From Pseudomonas sp. LS44 (lineage in GTDB: Bacteria; Pseudomonadota; Gammaproteobacteria; Pseudomonadales; Pseudomonadaceae), in the NCBI RefSeq assembly GCF_024730785.1, contig NZ_CP102830.1, positions 558,001 to 622,000 of the forward strand: a DNA stretch of 64,000 nucleotides, read 5' to 3'. Below are positions 44,339-52,100 of the stretch, one piece after another. The translations under genes and the position numbers were made by a program. Below the pieces are notes generated by a model, which was given only the letters and a program-made list of their open reading frames with translations, was not told where the DNA came from and ran no database searches. Position 1 is the stretch's first letter, and every line of letters begins with the position of its first letter.

Positions 44339-45586
44339 ATGGGCAAGCTGACGGGCAAAACAGTCGAGTCCCTTGCGAGGGCTGGCGTACCGGGCAAAAC
44401 CAACGATGGTGACGGGCTGTATTTCCAGGTCAGCAAAGCCGGCGCATCGAGCTGGATTTTTCGCTACAAGCTGGAAGGGAGGGGTCGGGAGATGGGTTTA
44501 GGCCCATATCCCGCCGTTACGCTCGCCGAGGCCCGGCAACTGGCCGCAGACCAGCGCAAGGCTTTGGCTGCTGGTGCTGACCCGCTCGCCGCCCGTGATG
44601 CTGCCCGCGAAGCGAAGCGCGAGGCTGAGCGCCAGGCGCAGGCCCGTCGCATTACGTTCGACACGTTGGCGACTGAATATCAGCAAGCCCACGGCGCGAG
44701 CTGGTCGGAGAAGTGGCGCAGGGGCTGGCTGCGCAAGCTGGAGCTGTACGCCTTCCCCCATATCGGCAAGATGCCTGCCGCCGAGATTCAGACCGAGCAC
44801 GTTTTAAAGGTGCTACAACCGATCTGGGCAGCCAAAACCCGTACCGCTGATGAGGTACGCGGCCAGGTTGAGCAAGTGTTGGATGCCGCCAAGGCCCGCC
44901 GCTTGCGCGAAGGCGACAACCCGGCCCGCTGGCGCGGACACCTGGACAATCTGCTGTCGAAGGCCGAGAAGAAAAAGGCCCGCCAGCGTCAGCACTTCCC
45001 CGCGATGAAGTGGCAAGGTGTGCCGGCCCTGATGCAGACACTGGCTCAGGACGAGAGCCGCGCCGGCGTAGCCGCCCGGCTGATGATTTTGACCGGGGCG
45101 CGTGCGCAGATGGTGCGCTTTGCTGCGTGGGACGAGTTCGACCTGGACTCTGGTGTCTGGTCGCTGCCCGCCGAGCGGATGAAAATGCGCAAAGCTTTCG
45201 CTGTACCCCTGGCCGCCGAGGTCAGCGCAATGCTGGAGGCCATGCCGCGCATCGAGGGCAGCCCGTACCTGTTCCCCGGCCAAGGTAAGTCCGGTGTCAT
45301 GCACGCCAACGCGATCCGCAATCTGCTGCACGGCTTGGGGCACGACGACGTGACCCGCCACGGCTTCCGGTCGAGCTTCCGAGATTGGGCGAATGAATCC
45401 ACGCATTACCCGCGTGAAGTGTGCGAATTGGCGCTAGCCCATGATGAGCGCGACCAGACCGAGGGGGCGTATTCCCGCTCCGATTTTCTGGAGAAGCGCC
45501 GAGCGCTGATGGCTGATTGGGCGGCCTACTGCACGACAGCGCCAGCAGGTGGCAATGTCGTGCCGCTGGTGCGGAGGGCGGAGTGA
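44339..45586 (+). CDS. int: P4-type tyrosine integrase
   Basis: The integrase is 415 residues. The N-terminal arm-binding domain (DUF4102 type) has KTNDGDGLYFQVSKAG, WIFRYKLEGR and MGLGPYPAVTLAEAR. A SAM-like core-binding domain lies near 105-200. The catalytic domain keeps Arg255 (TGARAQ), His341 and Arg344 (RHGFR), His368 (ALAHDE) and the nucleophile Tyr378 (GAYSRS). All residues needed for recombination are present. The ATG 44339 has GGAGG six bases before it; the frame from 44288 is longer but has no such site. It leads the element's operon; its stop overlaps the next start. Confidence 0.93.
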   Translation: MGKLTGKTVESLARAGVPGKTNDGDGLYFQVSKAGASSWIFRYKLEGRGREMGLGPYPAVTLAEARQLAADQRKALAAGADPLAARDAAREAKREAERQAQARRITFDTLATEYQQAHGASWSEKWRRGWLRKLELYAFPHIGKMPAAEIQTEHVLKVLQPIWAAKTRTADEVRGQVEQVLDAAKARRLREGDNPARWRGHLDNLLSKAEKKKARQRQHFPAMKWQGVPALMQTLAQDESRAGVAARLMILTGARAQMVRFAAWDEFDLDSGVWSLPAERMKMRKAFAVPLAAEVSAMLEAMPRIEGSPYLFPGQGKSGVMHANAIRNLLHGLGHDDVTRHGFRSSFRDWANESTHYPREVCELALAHDERDQTEGAYSRSDFLEKRRALMADWAAYCTTAPAGGNVVPLVRRAE

Positions 45587-46023
45587 TGAGCAGAAGAAAG
45601 GCTCGTAACCTCCGCGTCAAATTCGAGTTTAAGGATGGGGATGTCTATACATCACCGGCGAAAAAAGCGGCTTTCAATGAACTTGTCCAGTTGGGATATC
45701 TGTACGTCGCCGGCGACGGCGACGCTATCAGTCGGAAACGTTGTAAAGATAGGCTTATGGACGCTGCCGAGGCGTGGATAGCCTGGGGGTTTGAAGAGGC
45801 GCAAAACATTCAGAACGGATTCCTCGGTGCCGCACAACTCCGTGATGAGCGCCAGCCGGTGTGGGATCGCTGGCAGGCCCGGGGCGAGGAAATTTACGCG
45901 GCCAATCCGCACCTGAGCAAAACTGCCGTTTGCACCAAAGTAGCCGAGGAGTTTGGGGTTAGCAGAGAAGCTGTCGGCAAGCGTGTTTCTGGCATTGGCA
46001 AACCAAGGAAAAGCTCCAAGTAA
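45586..46023 (+). CDS. small protein with a C-terminal helix-turn-helix-like segment
   Basis: The product is 145 residues. The true start is ATG 45586, which shares a base with the integrase stop (TGATG) and has GGAGGGCGGAG upstream. The N-terminal half is basic, then mixed. The C-terminal 40 residues (HLSKTAVCTKVAEEFGVSREAVGKRVSG) look like a resolvase- or sigma-type HTH. Its coding DNA is more AT-rich than the chromosome. It may regulate excision or expression of the element, but no family is recognised. Confidence 0.65.
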   Translation: MSRRKARNLRVKFEFKDGDVYTSPAKKAAFNELVQLGYLYVAGDGDAISRKRCKDRLMDAAEAWIAWGFEEAQNIQNGFLGAAQLRDERQPVWDRWQARGEEIYAANPHLSKTAVCTKVAEEFGVSREAVGKRVSGIGKPRKSSK

Positions 46024-46109
46024 CTTTTTCGGTAAACAGCGTCCGCGTTCCCATTCTTTCTGCCATTAAATCCGTAACCGTCCGTTCCGAAACGAGGAGA
46101 GAGACGGTT

Positions 46110-46316
46110 ATGACCGACACCCGCAGCAACACCCCCGACGAAATTTGGCGACTGCCGACCGTGATGGCCAAGACTGGCTACAAGCGCAGCTCAATCTATG
46201 AATACATGGCACGCGGTGAATTTCCGCTATGCCATCGAATATCCCGACGCTCGGTCGGCTGGAGCAGCCTGGCCGTCCAAGCTTTTATTGATGCCAAGCT
46301 AGAGGGCCAGGAATGA
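46110..46316 (+). CDS. alpA: AlpA-family regulator / excisionase
   Basis: The protein is 68 residues. RLPTVMAKTGYKRSSIYEYMARGEFP is the winged-helix MerR-like pattern of AlpA proteins: RLxxVxxxTGxSRSTIYxxxxxGxFP. GWSSLAVQAFIDAKL completes it. AlpA of the E. coli cryptic element CP4-57 promotes integrase expression and excision; a similar job here is inference. A strong GAGGAGAGAG lies upstream. Its stop overlaps the following ATG. Confidence 0.88.
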   Translation: MTDTRSNTPDEIWRLPTVMAKTGYKRSSIYEYMARGEFPLCHRISRRSVGWSSLAVQAFIDAKLEGQE

Positions 46317-46570
46317 CTCTCCAAAAACGACAAAGCCCGGCGGCAACCGGGCTTTGTCGAAACAGCAGTGAACGTCAAAACGTTACCACCGACGCCAGCA
46401 GCCGGGAAGTCCGGTTGATCGCCGACATTCTGGAGCAGAGCGAATACCAGTCGGGTCGGCAGCAATTCGACGGTGACACCACCCAATACCGGAACGCCCT
46501 GGAGACCGCCCGAGTAGTTGCTCGACAGATACGCGCCCACCTCTCGCCGCAGGGTGGACAGCATGAATGA
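46313..46570 (+). CDS. hypothetical protein in the integrative element
   Basis: An 85-codon ORF starts at ATG 46313, overlapping the alpA stop (ATGA). It encodes a hydrophilic protein with a likely helical part (REVRLIADILEQSEYQ...ALETARVVARQIRAHL). The first 15 codons lie inside a 13-bp perfect hairpin (46328-46359), which is odd for a coding start. A later start such as TTG in RLIADIL is possible. It overlaps the next gene by eight bases. No function recognised. Confidence 0.5.
   Translation: MTLQKRQSPAATGLCRNSSERQNVTTDASSREVRLIADILEQSEYQSGRQQFDGDTTQYRNALETARVVARQIRAHLSPQGGQHE
46323..46359 (-). terminator. 13-bp hairpin with T-tract on the minus strand
   Basis: CGACAAAGCCCGG and CCGGGCTTTGTCG are perfect arms around CGGCAA. 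Upstream on the plus strand lies AAAAA, so on the minus strand the stem is followed by TTTTT, the layout of a Rho-independent terminator. No gene reads toward it inside the element, so it would stop antisense transcription. On the plus strand it would fold at the start of the 85-codon ORF. Confidence 0.55.
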
Positions 46571-48377
46571 TCCCAACGAGGAGGCACGCCAGCACTATCA
46601 GCGCGAGATAGCCGAGGCCAAGCAGGTTATCGAAGATGTGCGCGACGAGGTGAACAACGGCGCCCCGCTGAACACGGACCGTATCGACAAGATGGCATGT
46701 GCTCAAGCCAGCATCGACCAACAAAGCCAACGTCTGGCCGAACTGCCGGAACAGGATTATCGGGAACCCATCCCACTACTGCCCGACGTGGAAGCCGCCG
46801 CCCCCTATCCGCTGGATGCCTTGGGCGACTGCCTGGGCGGCGCTGCCAGGGCTATTGTCGAAGCTGTGCAGGTGCCGGAGGTTATGGCTGCCCAGACGGT
46901 TCTTGCCGCTGCCGCTATGGCTGCCCAGGCCCATGCCAATGTCAAGCGCGACGGCCAGTTGATCCCGCTGTCACTGTACTTCTTGACCGTGGCCGAATCG
47001 GGCGACCGCAAGTCATCGGCTGATCGCTGGGCACTGCGAGCCCACCATCAATACCAGAAAGACTTGATTCATCAATTCAAGGCTAAAACTAAGGAACACC
47101 GCAATTACTGCGCTGCCCATCAAAAGGCTCGCTCAGCCCTGCTGGATAAAGTCAAAGACAACCCTGAGACAGTTGCCGCCGAACTCGGCAAACTAGTAGA
47201 GCCGGAGGCACCGGTCTCACCCTTCATTCTCTCCGAAGAGCCCACTATCGAAGGTCTGGAAAAGTCCCTGCTGCACGGCCAGCCCTCGCAAGGATTGTTC
47301 AGCGATGAAGGCGGCCAGTTCTTCGGCGGCTATGCCAGCAAACCGGAAAACATCCTCAGAAGCGCGGCCTGGCTGTCCAAGCGCTGGGACGGGGCACCCC
47401 TCAACCGCACCCGCGGAGCAGATGGAGAAACCGCATCGCGCAGCGGCTGCAAGCTGAGCGTGCACCTGATGACTCAGCCCATCGTTGCAACGACCGTACT
47501 GAACGACCCCATCCTGAAAGGGCAGGGCGTCCTGGGGCGCCTCCTGATCGCGTGGCCGGAATCGTTGGCCGGGACCCGCTTCTATCGGGAAATTGATCCC
47601 ACGCAGGACAGAAGGCTAGGTCGCTGCTGGCAGCGCATGGCGGCCCTGCTGGAGCGCGAGCCGACAAGGGATGAACACGGCGAACTTGATCCGTCATCGC
47701 TGATACTGACACCTGAGGCGATGACTGCATGGATAGCCGAGCATGACGCCGTCGAGGGGCAGTTAGGGCCATTGGGCGACCTGCAAGAAATTAAGGCGAC
47801 CGCTGCGAAGAGCGCGGAGAACCTTCTGCGCATCGCCGGCGTGATGGCCATAGTAGAGGACAGAACGAACATTGGCGCCGATCTGATCGAGCGCGCCGCG
47901 AGGCTTATGCACTGGTATCTGGGCGAAGCCCTGCGCATAACCAACCCGGCCATGAATCCGCAAATACTGAAGGCTCAACAACTTCTGGAATGGTTATTGA
48001 AGAACAATTGGCACGCGTTCGAAGCCCGGGCACTGCAACAGAGGGGCCCCCGCTGTGTCCGCAAGAACGCCGCCGAGCGTAACGCCCTCCTGGGCATCCT
48101 GGTTGCTCATCACTGGCTGTTCACCCACGACGGCAAGCAATTCAGCATCAATCCATTGGCCACAACGGCTACAACGGCTACAACGGCTACAGGACCTATG
48201 CTAGAGCGGTTTGCCAGTGGCAACGCACTGGCTACAAATGGCTACTCCGAGCCTCAGCCCTCCCCGTTGTCGCCACCTGTAGCCAATCTGTCGCCAGCCT
48301 CAGCAAGCTCTAGCTCGGAGCTTGTAGCCGTTGTAGCCAATGTAGCCGCCCCACCAAAGTACGAAGGGGAGATATGA
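46563..48377 (+). CDS. DUF3987-family primase/helicase-like protein
   Basis: The protein is 604 residues and YfjI/DUF3987-like. This family is common in P4-type satellites and genomic islands, often in place of a replication primase-helicase. YFLTVAESGDRKSSADRW is a modified P-loop. PFILSEEPTIEGLEKSL, LFSDEGGQFFGGYA and VLGRLLIAWPESLAGTRFY are family-typical. The last 70 residues are low-complexity (ATTATTATT, then LVAVVANVAAP) and are encoded by DNA with clustered GGCTAC/GTAGCC repeats. The ATG 46563 overlaps the previous stop. The natural task is probably replication of the element, by inference. Confidence 0.82.
   Translation: MNDPNEEARQHYQREIAEAKQVIEDVRDEVNNGAPLNTDRIDKMACAQASIDQQSQRLAELPEQDYREPIPLLPDVEAAAPYPLDALGDCLGGAARAIVEAVQVPEVMAAQTVLAAAAMAAQAHANVKRDGQLIPLSLYFLTVAESGDRKSSADRWALRAHHQYQKDLIHQFKAKTKEHRNYCAAHQKARSALLDKVKDNPETVAAELGKLVEPEAPVSPFILSEEPTIEGLEKSLLHGQPSQGLFSDEGGQFFGGYASKPENILRSAAWLSKRWDGAPLNRTRGADGETASRSGCKLSVHLMTQPIVATTVLNDPILKGQGVLGRLLIAWPESLAGTRFYREIDPTQDRRLGRCWQRMAALLEREPTRDEHGELDPSSLILTPEAMTAWIAEHDAVEGQLGPLGDLQEIKATAAKSAENLLRIAGVMAIVEDRTNIGADLIERAARLMHWYLGEALRITNPAMNPQILKAQQLLEWLLKNNWHAFEARALQQRGPRCVRKNAAERNALLGILVAHHWLFTHDGKQFSINPLATTATTATTATGPMLERFASGNALATNGYSEPQPSPLSPPVANLSPASASSSSELVAVVANVAAPPKYEGEI
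48159..48347. repeat. iteron-like GGCTACAA/TTGTAGCC cluster
   Basis: GGCTAC occurs at 48168, 48177, 48186, 48231 and 48241. Its reverse complement GTAGCC occurs at 48280, 48324, 48333 and 48342. A variant GGCCACAAC is at 48159. Tandem copies are 9 bp apart. GGCTACAACGGCTACAA (48168-48184) and TTGTAGCCGTTGTAGCC (48322-48338) are perfect 17-bp inverted repeats. The cluster sits at the 3' end of the primase-like gene, where a satellite origin could lie. It may instead reflect a repetitive peptide tail. Confidence 0.6.
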
Positions 48378-48706
48378 CCACCACCGAACTGATCCGGATG
48401 GCCGAGGCTGAAGGATTGGTTCTGGCTCTGGATGGCAAGCGTCTGATCTGGAGCGCCGACGTGCAGCCACCTGATGAACTGCTGGCCGATCTGAAGGCGC
48501 AAAAGTCGGCCATAGTTCAAGCGCTCCATTGCCGATGGCTCGCCCGTGTCGCTGCCCTGCTGGAATGCTCGCCGACCTATCTGATGGAGCACGGCTTTAT
48601 CGACTCGCACGACCTTGCCGAGCAATGTGGAATGCACCCACGCTTCGCCGCCCAACTGGTCCGCAGTCACCCAGAATGGAAAGCTGCGAAATTGCAGCGC
48701 ACTTGA
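48374..48706 (+). CDS. TubC_N docking-domain-like small protein
   Basis: The protein is 110 residues. The first 50 (LIRMAEAEGLVLALDGKRLIWSAD...LLADLKAQKSAIVQAL) match the pattern of the TubC N-terminal docking domain, a small fold first seen in NRPS/PKS docking and also found as single proteins next to DUF3987 genes in mobile elements. The remaining half is mixed helical with two cysteines (LLECSPTYL, EQCGMHP). It overlaps the primase-like gene by four bases. A partner-binding role with that protein is inference. It is the last gene of the element. Confidence 0.6.
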   Translation: MTTTELIRMAEAEGLVLALDGKRLIWSADVQPPDELLADLKAQKSAIVQALHCRWLARVAALLECSPTYLMEHGFIDSHDLAEQCGMHPRFAAQLVRSHPEWKAAKLQRT

Positions 48707-48797
48707 CCGCCCAGTTGCATTGCCGCTGACCACAACTTGCATCCGACTTGACCAAAACACGCCGAAGAGGTGACCGGCAGAGAACGGCCAAAAGCGG

Positions 48798-48935
48798 TCA
48801 GTTACCAGCAGGTGGACCAGTAAACGTTGTCCACCCTATAAACGGCCAGGCCTTGCCGCCCTCCGCCAGAAAATCGTTGTATGGGTCGACCAAAAGTAGT
48901 GCTGTGTTGTTCTGCGCGTAGGTGTTGTGAATCAT
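48798..48935 (-). pseudogene. truncated isochorismatase-family cysteine hydrolase
   Basis: From ATG 48935, with AGAGGAAG before it, the minus strand encodes MIHNTYAQNNTALLLVDPYN, then DFLAEGGKAWPF. This is the N-terminus of isochorismatase-like hydrolases, and VDPYNDF holds the first catalytic Asp. After codon 32 (base 48840) the sequence turns to unrelated residues and stops at 48798. The rest of the gene (about 150-180 codons, with Lys and Cys of the triad) is missing. I searched the other side of the element by eye and did not find it. It appears cut by the element insertion or a linked deletion. Confidence 0.75.
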
Positions 48936-49060
48936 GAGTTGCTTCCTCTCTTGTCGAGCGGCTCTGCCTTCTCCAATCCGCTTCTGATTGACGGGCCGTA
49001 CACTGTGTCCATTCTGCGAATCCGATGGCCGAGGACATTGCTGTCACCGACCCCTGAAAA

Positions 49061-49291
49061 TCACTTGGAGGGATGTTCGTGATCGCAGGCTGTGAGTTCA
49101 GCAACAAGACCCTTCAGCTCGCTGAGGTGGTTCTCGTAGAGACTGCGAGGTGTTGAGCTGTACTTGTTGCATAGGAATGCGGCAGCTGCGACGGCGAAGG
49201 GCGACTGCAAATGCCGGCGATCGAGCAGCAAGGCTTTGCCAACCGCGTCGGCGATCCCGGGCGACAGACGTCGGCGTAGCAGGTGCAGCAT
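49061..49291 (-). CDS. doubtful small hypothetical protein
   Basis: A 76-codon ORF (LLRRRLSPGIADAVGKALLLD...CDHEHPSK) lies between the truncated hydrolase and the LuxR regulator. The amino acid mix is ordinary for a protein, but there is no clear ribosome site and no family was recognised. The whole stretch 48936-49415 contains no other supportable gene. Part of it (49313-49345, CACCCTACCCAG and GGATAAGCG) resembles the sequence at 55365-55398. Confidence 0.3.
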   Translation of the reverse strand: MLHLLRRRLSPGIADAVGKALLLDRRHLQSPFAVAAAAFLCNKYSSTPRSLYENHLSELKGLVAELTACDHEHPSK

Positions 49292-49415
49292 GAGATCGGT
49301 TTGGGCGAAGGCGGCACCCTACCCAGTGTGTTGGGGATGGATAAGCGGGCGAAGGATGGATTTGCGCAGAGCGGCGCAATGGGTCGGGGGGGGAGGCGCA
49401 ACGGCCCCCTGCGCC

Positions 49416-51989
49416 TCAGTCCAGCAACCCCAGTGCCTTGGCCTGCACCAGCGCCTGGGTGCGCCGCTCGACCTTGAGCTTGCCATTGATGCGGCGGGCG
49501 TGGGTCTTCACCGTATGCAGGGAAATGAACATCAGCTCGGCGATCTCCTGGTTGGAGCGGCCCTGGGCGATCAGCTGCAGCACCTCCAGCTCGCGCGCGG
49601 TCAACGGCGAGGCCTTGTCCTTGCCTTGCTCCGCGTCAGGCACCGGCCTCTGCTGCAGATATTGACGCTGCCCCTCGCCGACATGCTGCTGCAAAAGCTC
49701 GGGCTGGCGTGCATGAAACTCCAGCAGCGGGCGCACCAGCTGCATGCTCTGCGCTTCGGCCAAGGCGCCGCGCAGCTCGTGCTCGGCCGCCGCCTGGTTG
49801 CCTTCGGCCAGCAGCGCCTCGACCAGGCTGAAACGACACTCGCAGGCGAGAGCCAGCAGACCCTGCTCCCGGCATTCGGCGTGCAGCACATGCAAGGCCG
49901 CGAGGGCCGGAGCCAGCAGGCCCGCGCGCAGATCGGCCAGGACCAGGTAATGGCGCAGCCGCGGCAGCAGGTCATAGAAGCCGGAGGGTGGCAGCAGTTC
50001 CTGGCGCTGATAATGCTCGAACAAGGGCTGCAGGATTTCCCGCGCCGCCTGCCAGTCGCCCCGACGCAGGCACAGCGCCCCATCGGCCAACTGCAGCACG
50101 CCGCGGTAGCGCTCCTCCGAGACCTGCAGCAACTGCATCTGCCGCTCGGCCTCGCGCAGTAGCTGGAGCGCCTGGGCATGATCACCGGCATCGGCGGCCA
50201 GCTCGGCCAGGCCCAGGTAGCCGAACAGCAGGTAGGCATCCTCACAGACTTCCGCCTCCTGCAGGCCGACCCGGTAGGCGGCATACGCCTCCTCCGTGCG
50301 GCCCTGGCTGGCCAACAGGCTGCCATGCAACAGGCGCAGACGCGCCAGCACCGGGCCGTGGCGCTGGGCCGTGGATACCTGTTGCAAGGCCTTATCGGCC
50401 AGCTCCACGCCGCGCTCGAACTCGCCGCACATGGCCAGCAGATGAAGCTGATCGACGTTGAGCAAGCCCTCGAAGACCAGGCTGCCCTTGAGTCGGGCCA
50501 GCTTCAGGCCCGCGTCGCCGCAGCGCCGCGCCTCGTCCAGCTCGCCCAGCGCCAGCGCCTGCTGGGCCAGGGCCTGATAACACAGCACGCGCTGCGACCA
50601 AGCTGTCTCGGACAGCACCTCGAGCGCCTCCAGGCAGTGCTGGCGGGCACTGCGGCGGCCGAGCTGGCGCTGCTGCACGCCGATCACCGCCTGCCACTGG
50701 GCCAGCAGCTGGCGCTGACGGTGGACATCGGCCTGGGGCAGGAAGCGCGCCAGGTCGGCCATGCAGGCCTCCACCTGGTCGAGCCGTGCACAGAGCAGCA
50801 GCGCCCAGCCGAGCAGGGTGATCACCCGCGGCGTGCTGGTGAACAGTGTGCTCGGCAGCTCGCTGCGCCATTGCAGAAACTGGGTGCCGCTCTGCTCGAC
50901 CAGCAGCTGCTCCTGACCGAAGCGCTGCAGGTAGCTGGCCGCCAGCTCCGGCTGCTCCGCCCACAGGGCGTGCTCCACCGCCTCGCGCATCAGCCCGTGC
51001 TGGAAGAACCACTGACTGGCGCGCTGGTGCAGCTGCGGCAGCGGTAGCCCGCCGGGCAGACGCTTGAGACTCTGCGCCAGTGGCCGCGAGAGGCGGAACC
51101 ACTCGCTCGAACGCTCCAGGCCATGGCTGACCACCAACTGCCGATTGCGCAGCTCGTCGAGCAACTCGCTGCTGTCCACCTCCAGCAGCTGCTCGCACAG
51201 CGCGGCCGAGAAGCGCAGCAGGTGCGCCAGCACCAACAGCGCCCGGCTGAGTGGCGGCGGCAGGCCGCCGAGCACCTCGCGGGCGATGTACTCGCGCAGC
51301 AGCGGCGTGCCGGCGACCAGCCGCTCGCGCAGCAGCGCCGGATCGGCTTTGAGCAGCAGCAGGCCGATGCCCGCCGGCCAGCCCTCGTAGTCGTGCAGCA
51401 GGCGCTCGCCCAGCTCTGTCGGCAACTCCAAGCCCTGCGCCGCCAGCAGTTGCTGCAGCTCCGCGGCGTTCAGCGCCAGGGCCTGCGCGTCCAGTTCCTG
51501 CAATTCGCCCTGTAGCAGCAGGCGCGGCAGACTCCAGGCCGGACGCCGCCGCCCACCGATCCACCAGCGCAGGGTCGGCGGGGTTTGCTCGAGCAGACGG
51601 CCGAGGCAGTCGTCCAGCGCCACGCTGGGCTGCCGCGGGTAGTCGTCCAGCATGATCCACAGGGGTTGCGCGAAGCGATCGAGCAGGCGCCAGAGCTCGT
51701 CCTCGGGCTCGCCGGGCCCGGGCGTCAAGTCCAAGGCCGCGGCCAAACGGCCGAGTAGATCGGCAGGGCTCAGCGTACGGCCGCCCAGATCTAGCCAAAG
51801 CATCCGGGTGTCGGCCGGCGCCTGGCGAGCACACTCGTTGAGCAACACGCTCTTGCCGAATCCGGCGGGCGCACAGAGTAGCGTCAGCCGGCAATCGTTC
51901 GTCAGCAGCGCGCGGCTCAGTCGCGGGCGCGGCACATGGGCGGGCGGCAGGCGCGGAAGGCGATTGTGCGGGCGGGCATGTCTGCTCAT
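49416..51989 (-). CDS. MalT-type LuxR-family transcriptional regulator
   Basis: This regulator is 857 residues. An N-terminal STAND ATPase domain has Walker A APAGFGKS and a Walker B-like WIMLDDYP. A long TPR-like helical middle (about 330-780) follows. The C-terminal LuxR HTH has LTARELEVLQLIAQGRSNQEIAELMFIS and TVKTHARRINGKL. Such proteins bind a small ligand and ATP, oligomerise and activate promoters. It lies just downstream of the DUF1302/DUF1329 pair on the same strand, as PA3921 does in P. aeruginosa, and probably controls that pair. A terminator lies between the DUF1329 gene and this one, so it has its own promoter. Confidence 0.88.
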   Translation of the reverse strand: MSRHARPHNRLPRLPPAHVPRPRLSRALLTNDCRLTLLCAPAGFGKSVLLNECARQAPADTRMLWLDLGGRTLSPADLLGRLAAALDLTPGPGEPEDELWRLLDRFAQPLWIMLDDYPRQPSVALDDCLGRLLEQTPPTLRWWIGGRRRPAWSLPRLLLQGELQELDAQALALNAAELQQLLAAQGLELPTELGERLLHDYEGWPAGIGLLLLKADPALLRERLVAGTPLLREYIAREVLGGLPPPLSRALLVLAHLLRFSAALCEQLLEVDSSELLDELRNRQLVVSHGLERSSEWFRLSRPLAQSLKRLPGGLPLPQLHQRASQWFFQHGLMREAVEHALWAEQPELAASYLQRFGQEQLLVEQSGTQFLQWRSELPSTLFTSTPRVITLLGWALLLCARLDQVEACMADLARFLPQADVHRQRQLLAQWQAVIGVQQRQLGRRSARQHCLEALEVLSETAWSQRVLCYQALAQQALALGELDEARRCGDAGLKLARLKGSLVFEGLLNVDQLHLLAMCGEFERGVELADKALQQVSTAQRHGPVLARLRLLHGSLLASQGRTEEAYAAYRVGLQEAEVCEDAYLLFGYLGLAELAADAGDHAQALQLLREAERQMQLLQVSEERYRGVLQLADGALCLRRGDWQAAREILQPLFEHYQRQELLPPSGFYDLLPRLRHYLVLADLRAGLLAPALAALHVLHAECREQGLLALACECRFSLVEALLAEGNQAAAEHELRGALAEAQSMQLVRPLLEFHARQPELLQQHVGEGQRQYLQQRPVPDAEQGKDKASPLTARELEVLQLIAQGRSNQEIAELMFISLHTVKTHARRINGKLKVERRTQALVQAKALGLLD

Positions 51990-52053
51990 TGCATCGACTC
52001 TCTGGGGCCCGGCAGCGGTGCCGGCAGCCCTTGATTAGGGCCTGTTGGAAAAT

Positions 52054-52083
52054 AAAAAAGGCGACCCCTCAAGGTCGCCTTTT
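52054..52083 (-). terminator. Rho-independent terminator after the DUF1329 gene
   Basis: On the minus strand AAAAGGCGACC / GGTCGCCTTTT pairs around a six-base loop, and the T-run continues into TTATTTTCC. It begins 18 bp after the stop of the DUF1329 gene. Confidence 0.85.
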
Positions 52084-52100
52084 CCTAACTGCCTAAGCGA

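Larger units (their letters stand above)
44200..48839. mobile_element. small P4-like integrative element
   Basis: The element comprises a P4-type integrase, a small HTH protein, an AlpA-type regulator, an 85-codon ORF, a DUF3987 primase-like protein and a TubC_N-like protein, all on the plus strand with overlapping starts. There are no capsid, terminase or conjugation genes. The right edge is placed where the isochorismatase-family coding sequence begins (48840 and on). The left edge lies somewhere between about 44172 and 44286 and was not fixed, because no direct repeat was found by eye. No tRNA is next to the integrase. Local base composition in 45590-46080 is visibly richer in A and T than the surroundings. 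Confidence 0.7.

Noticed and set aside
48163..48189. Possible CRISPR-like tandem repeat
   Set aside because: Units are only 9 bp with no spacers and no cas genes; treated as iteron-like repeats.
48802..49107. 101-codon minus-strand ORF
   Set aside because: It overlaps, in another frame, the stretch that encodes a convincing isochorismatase-family N-terminus with a good ribosome site.
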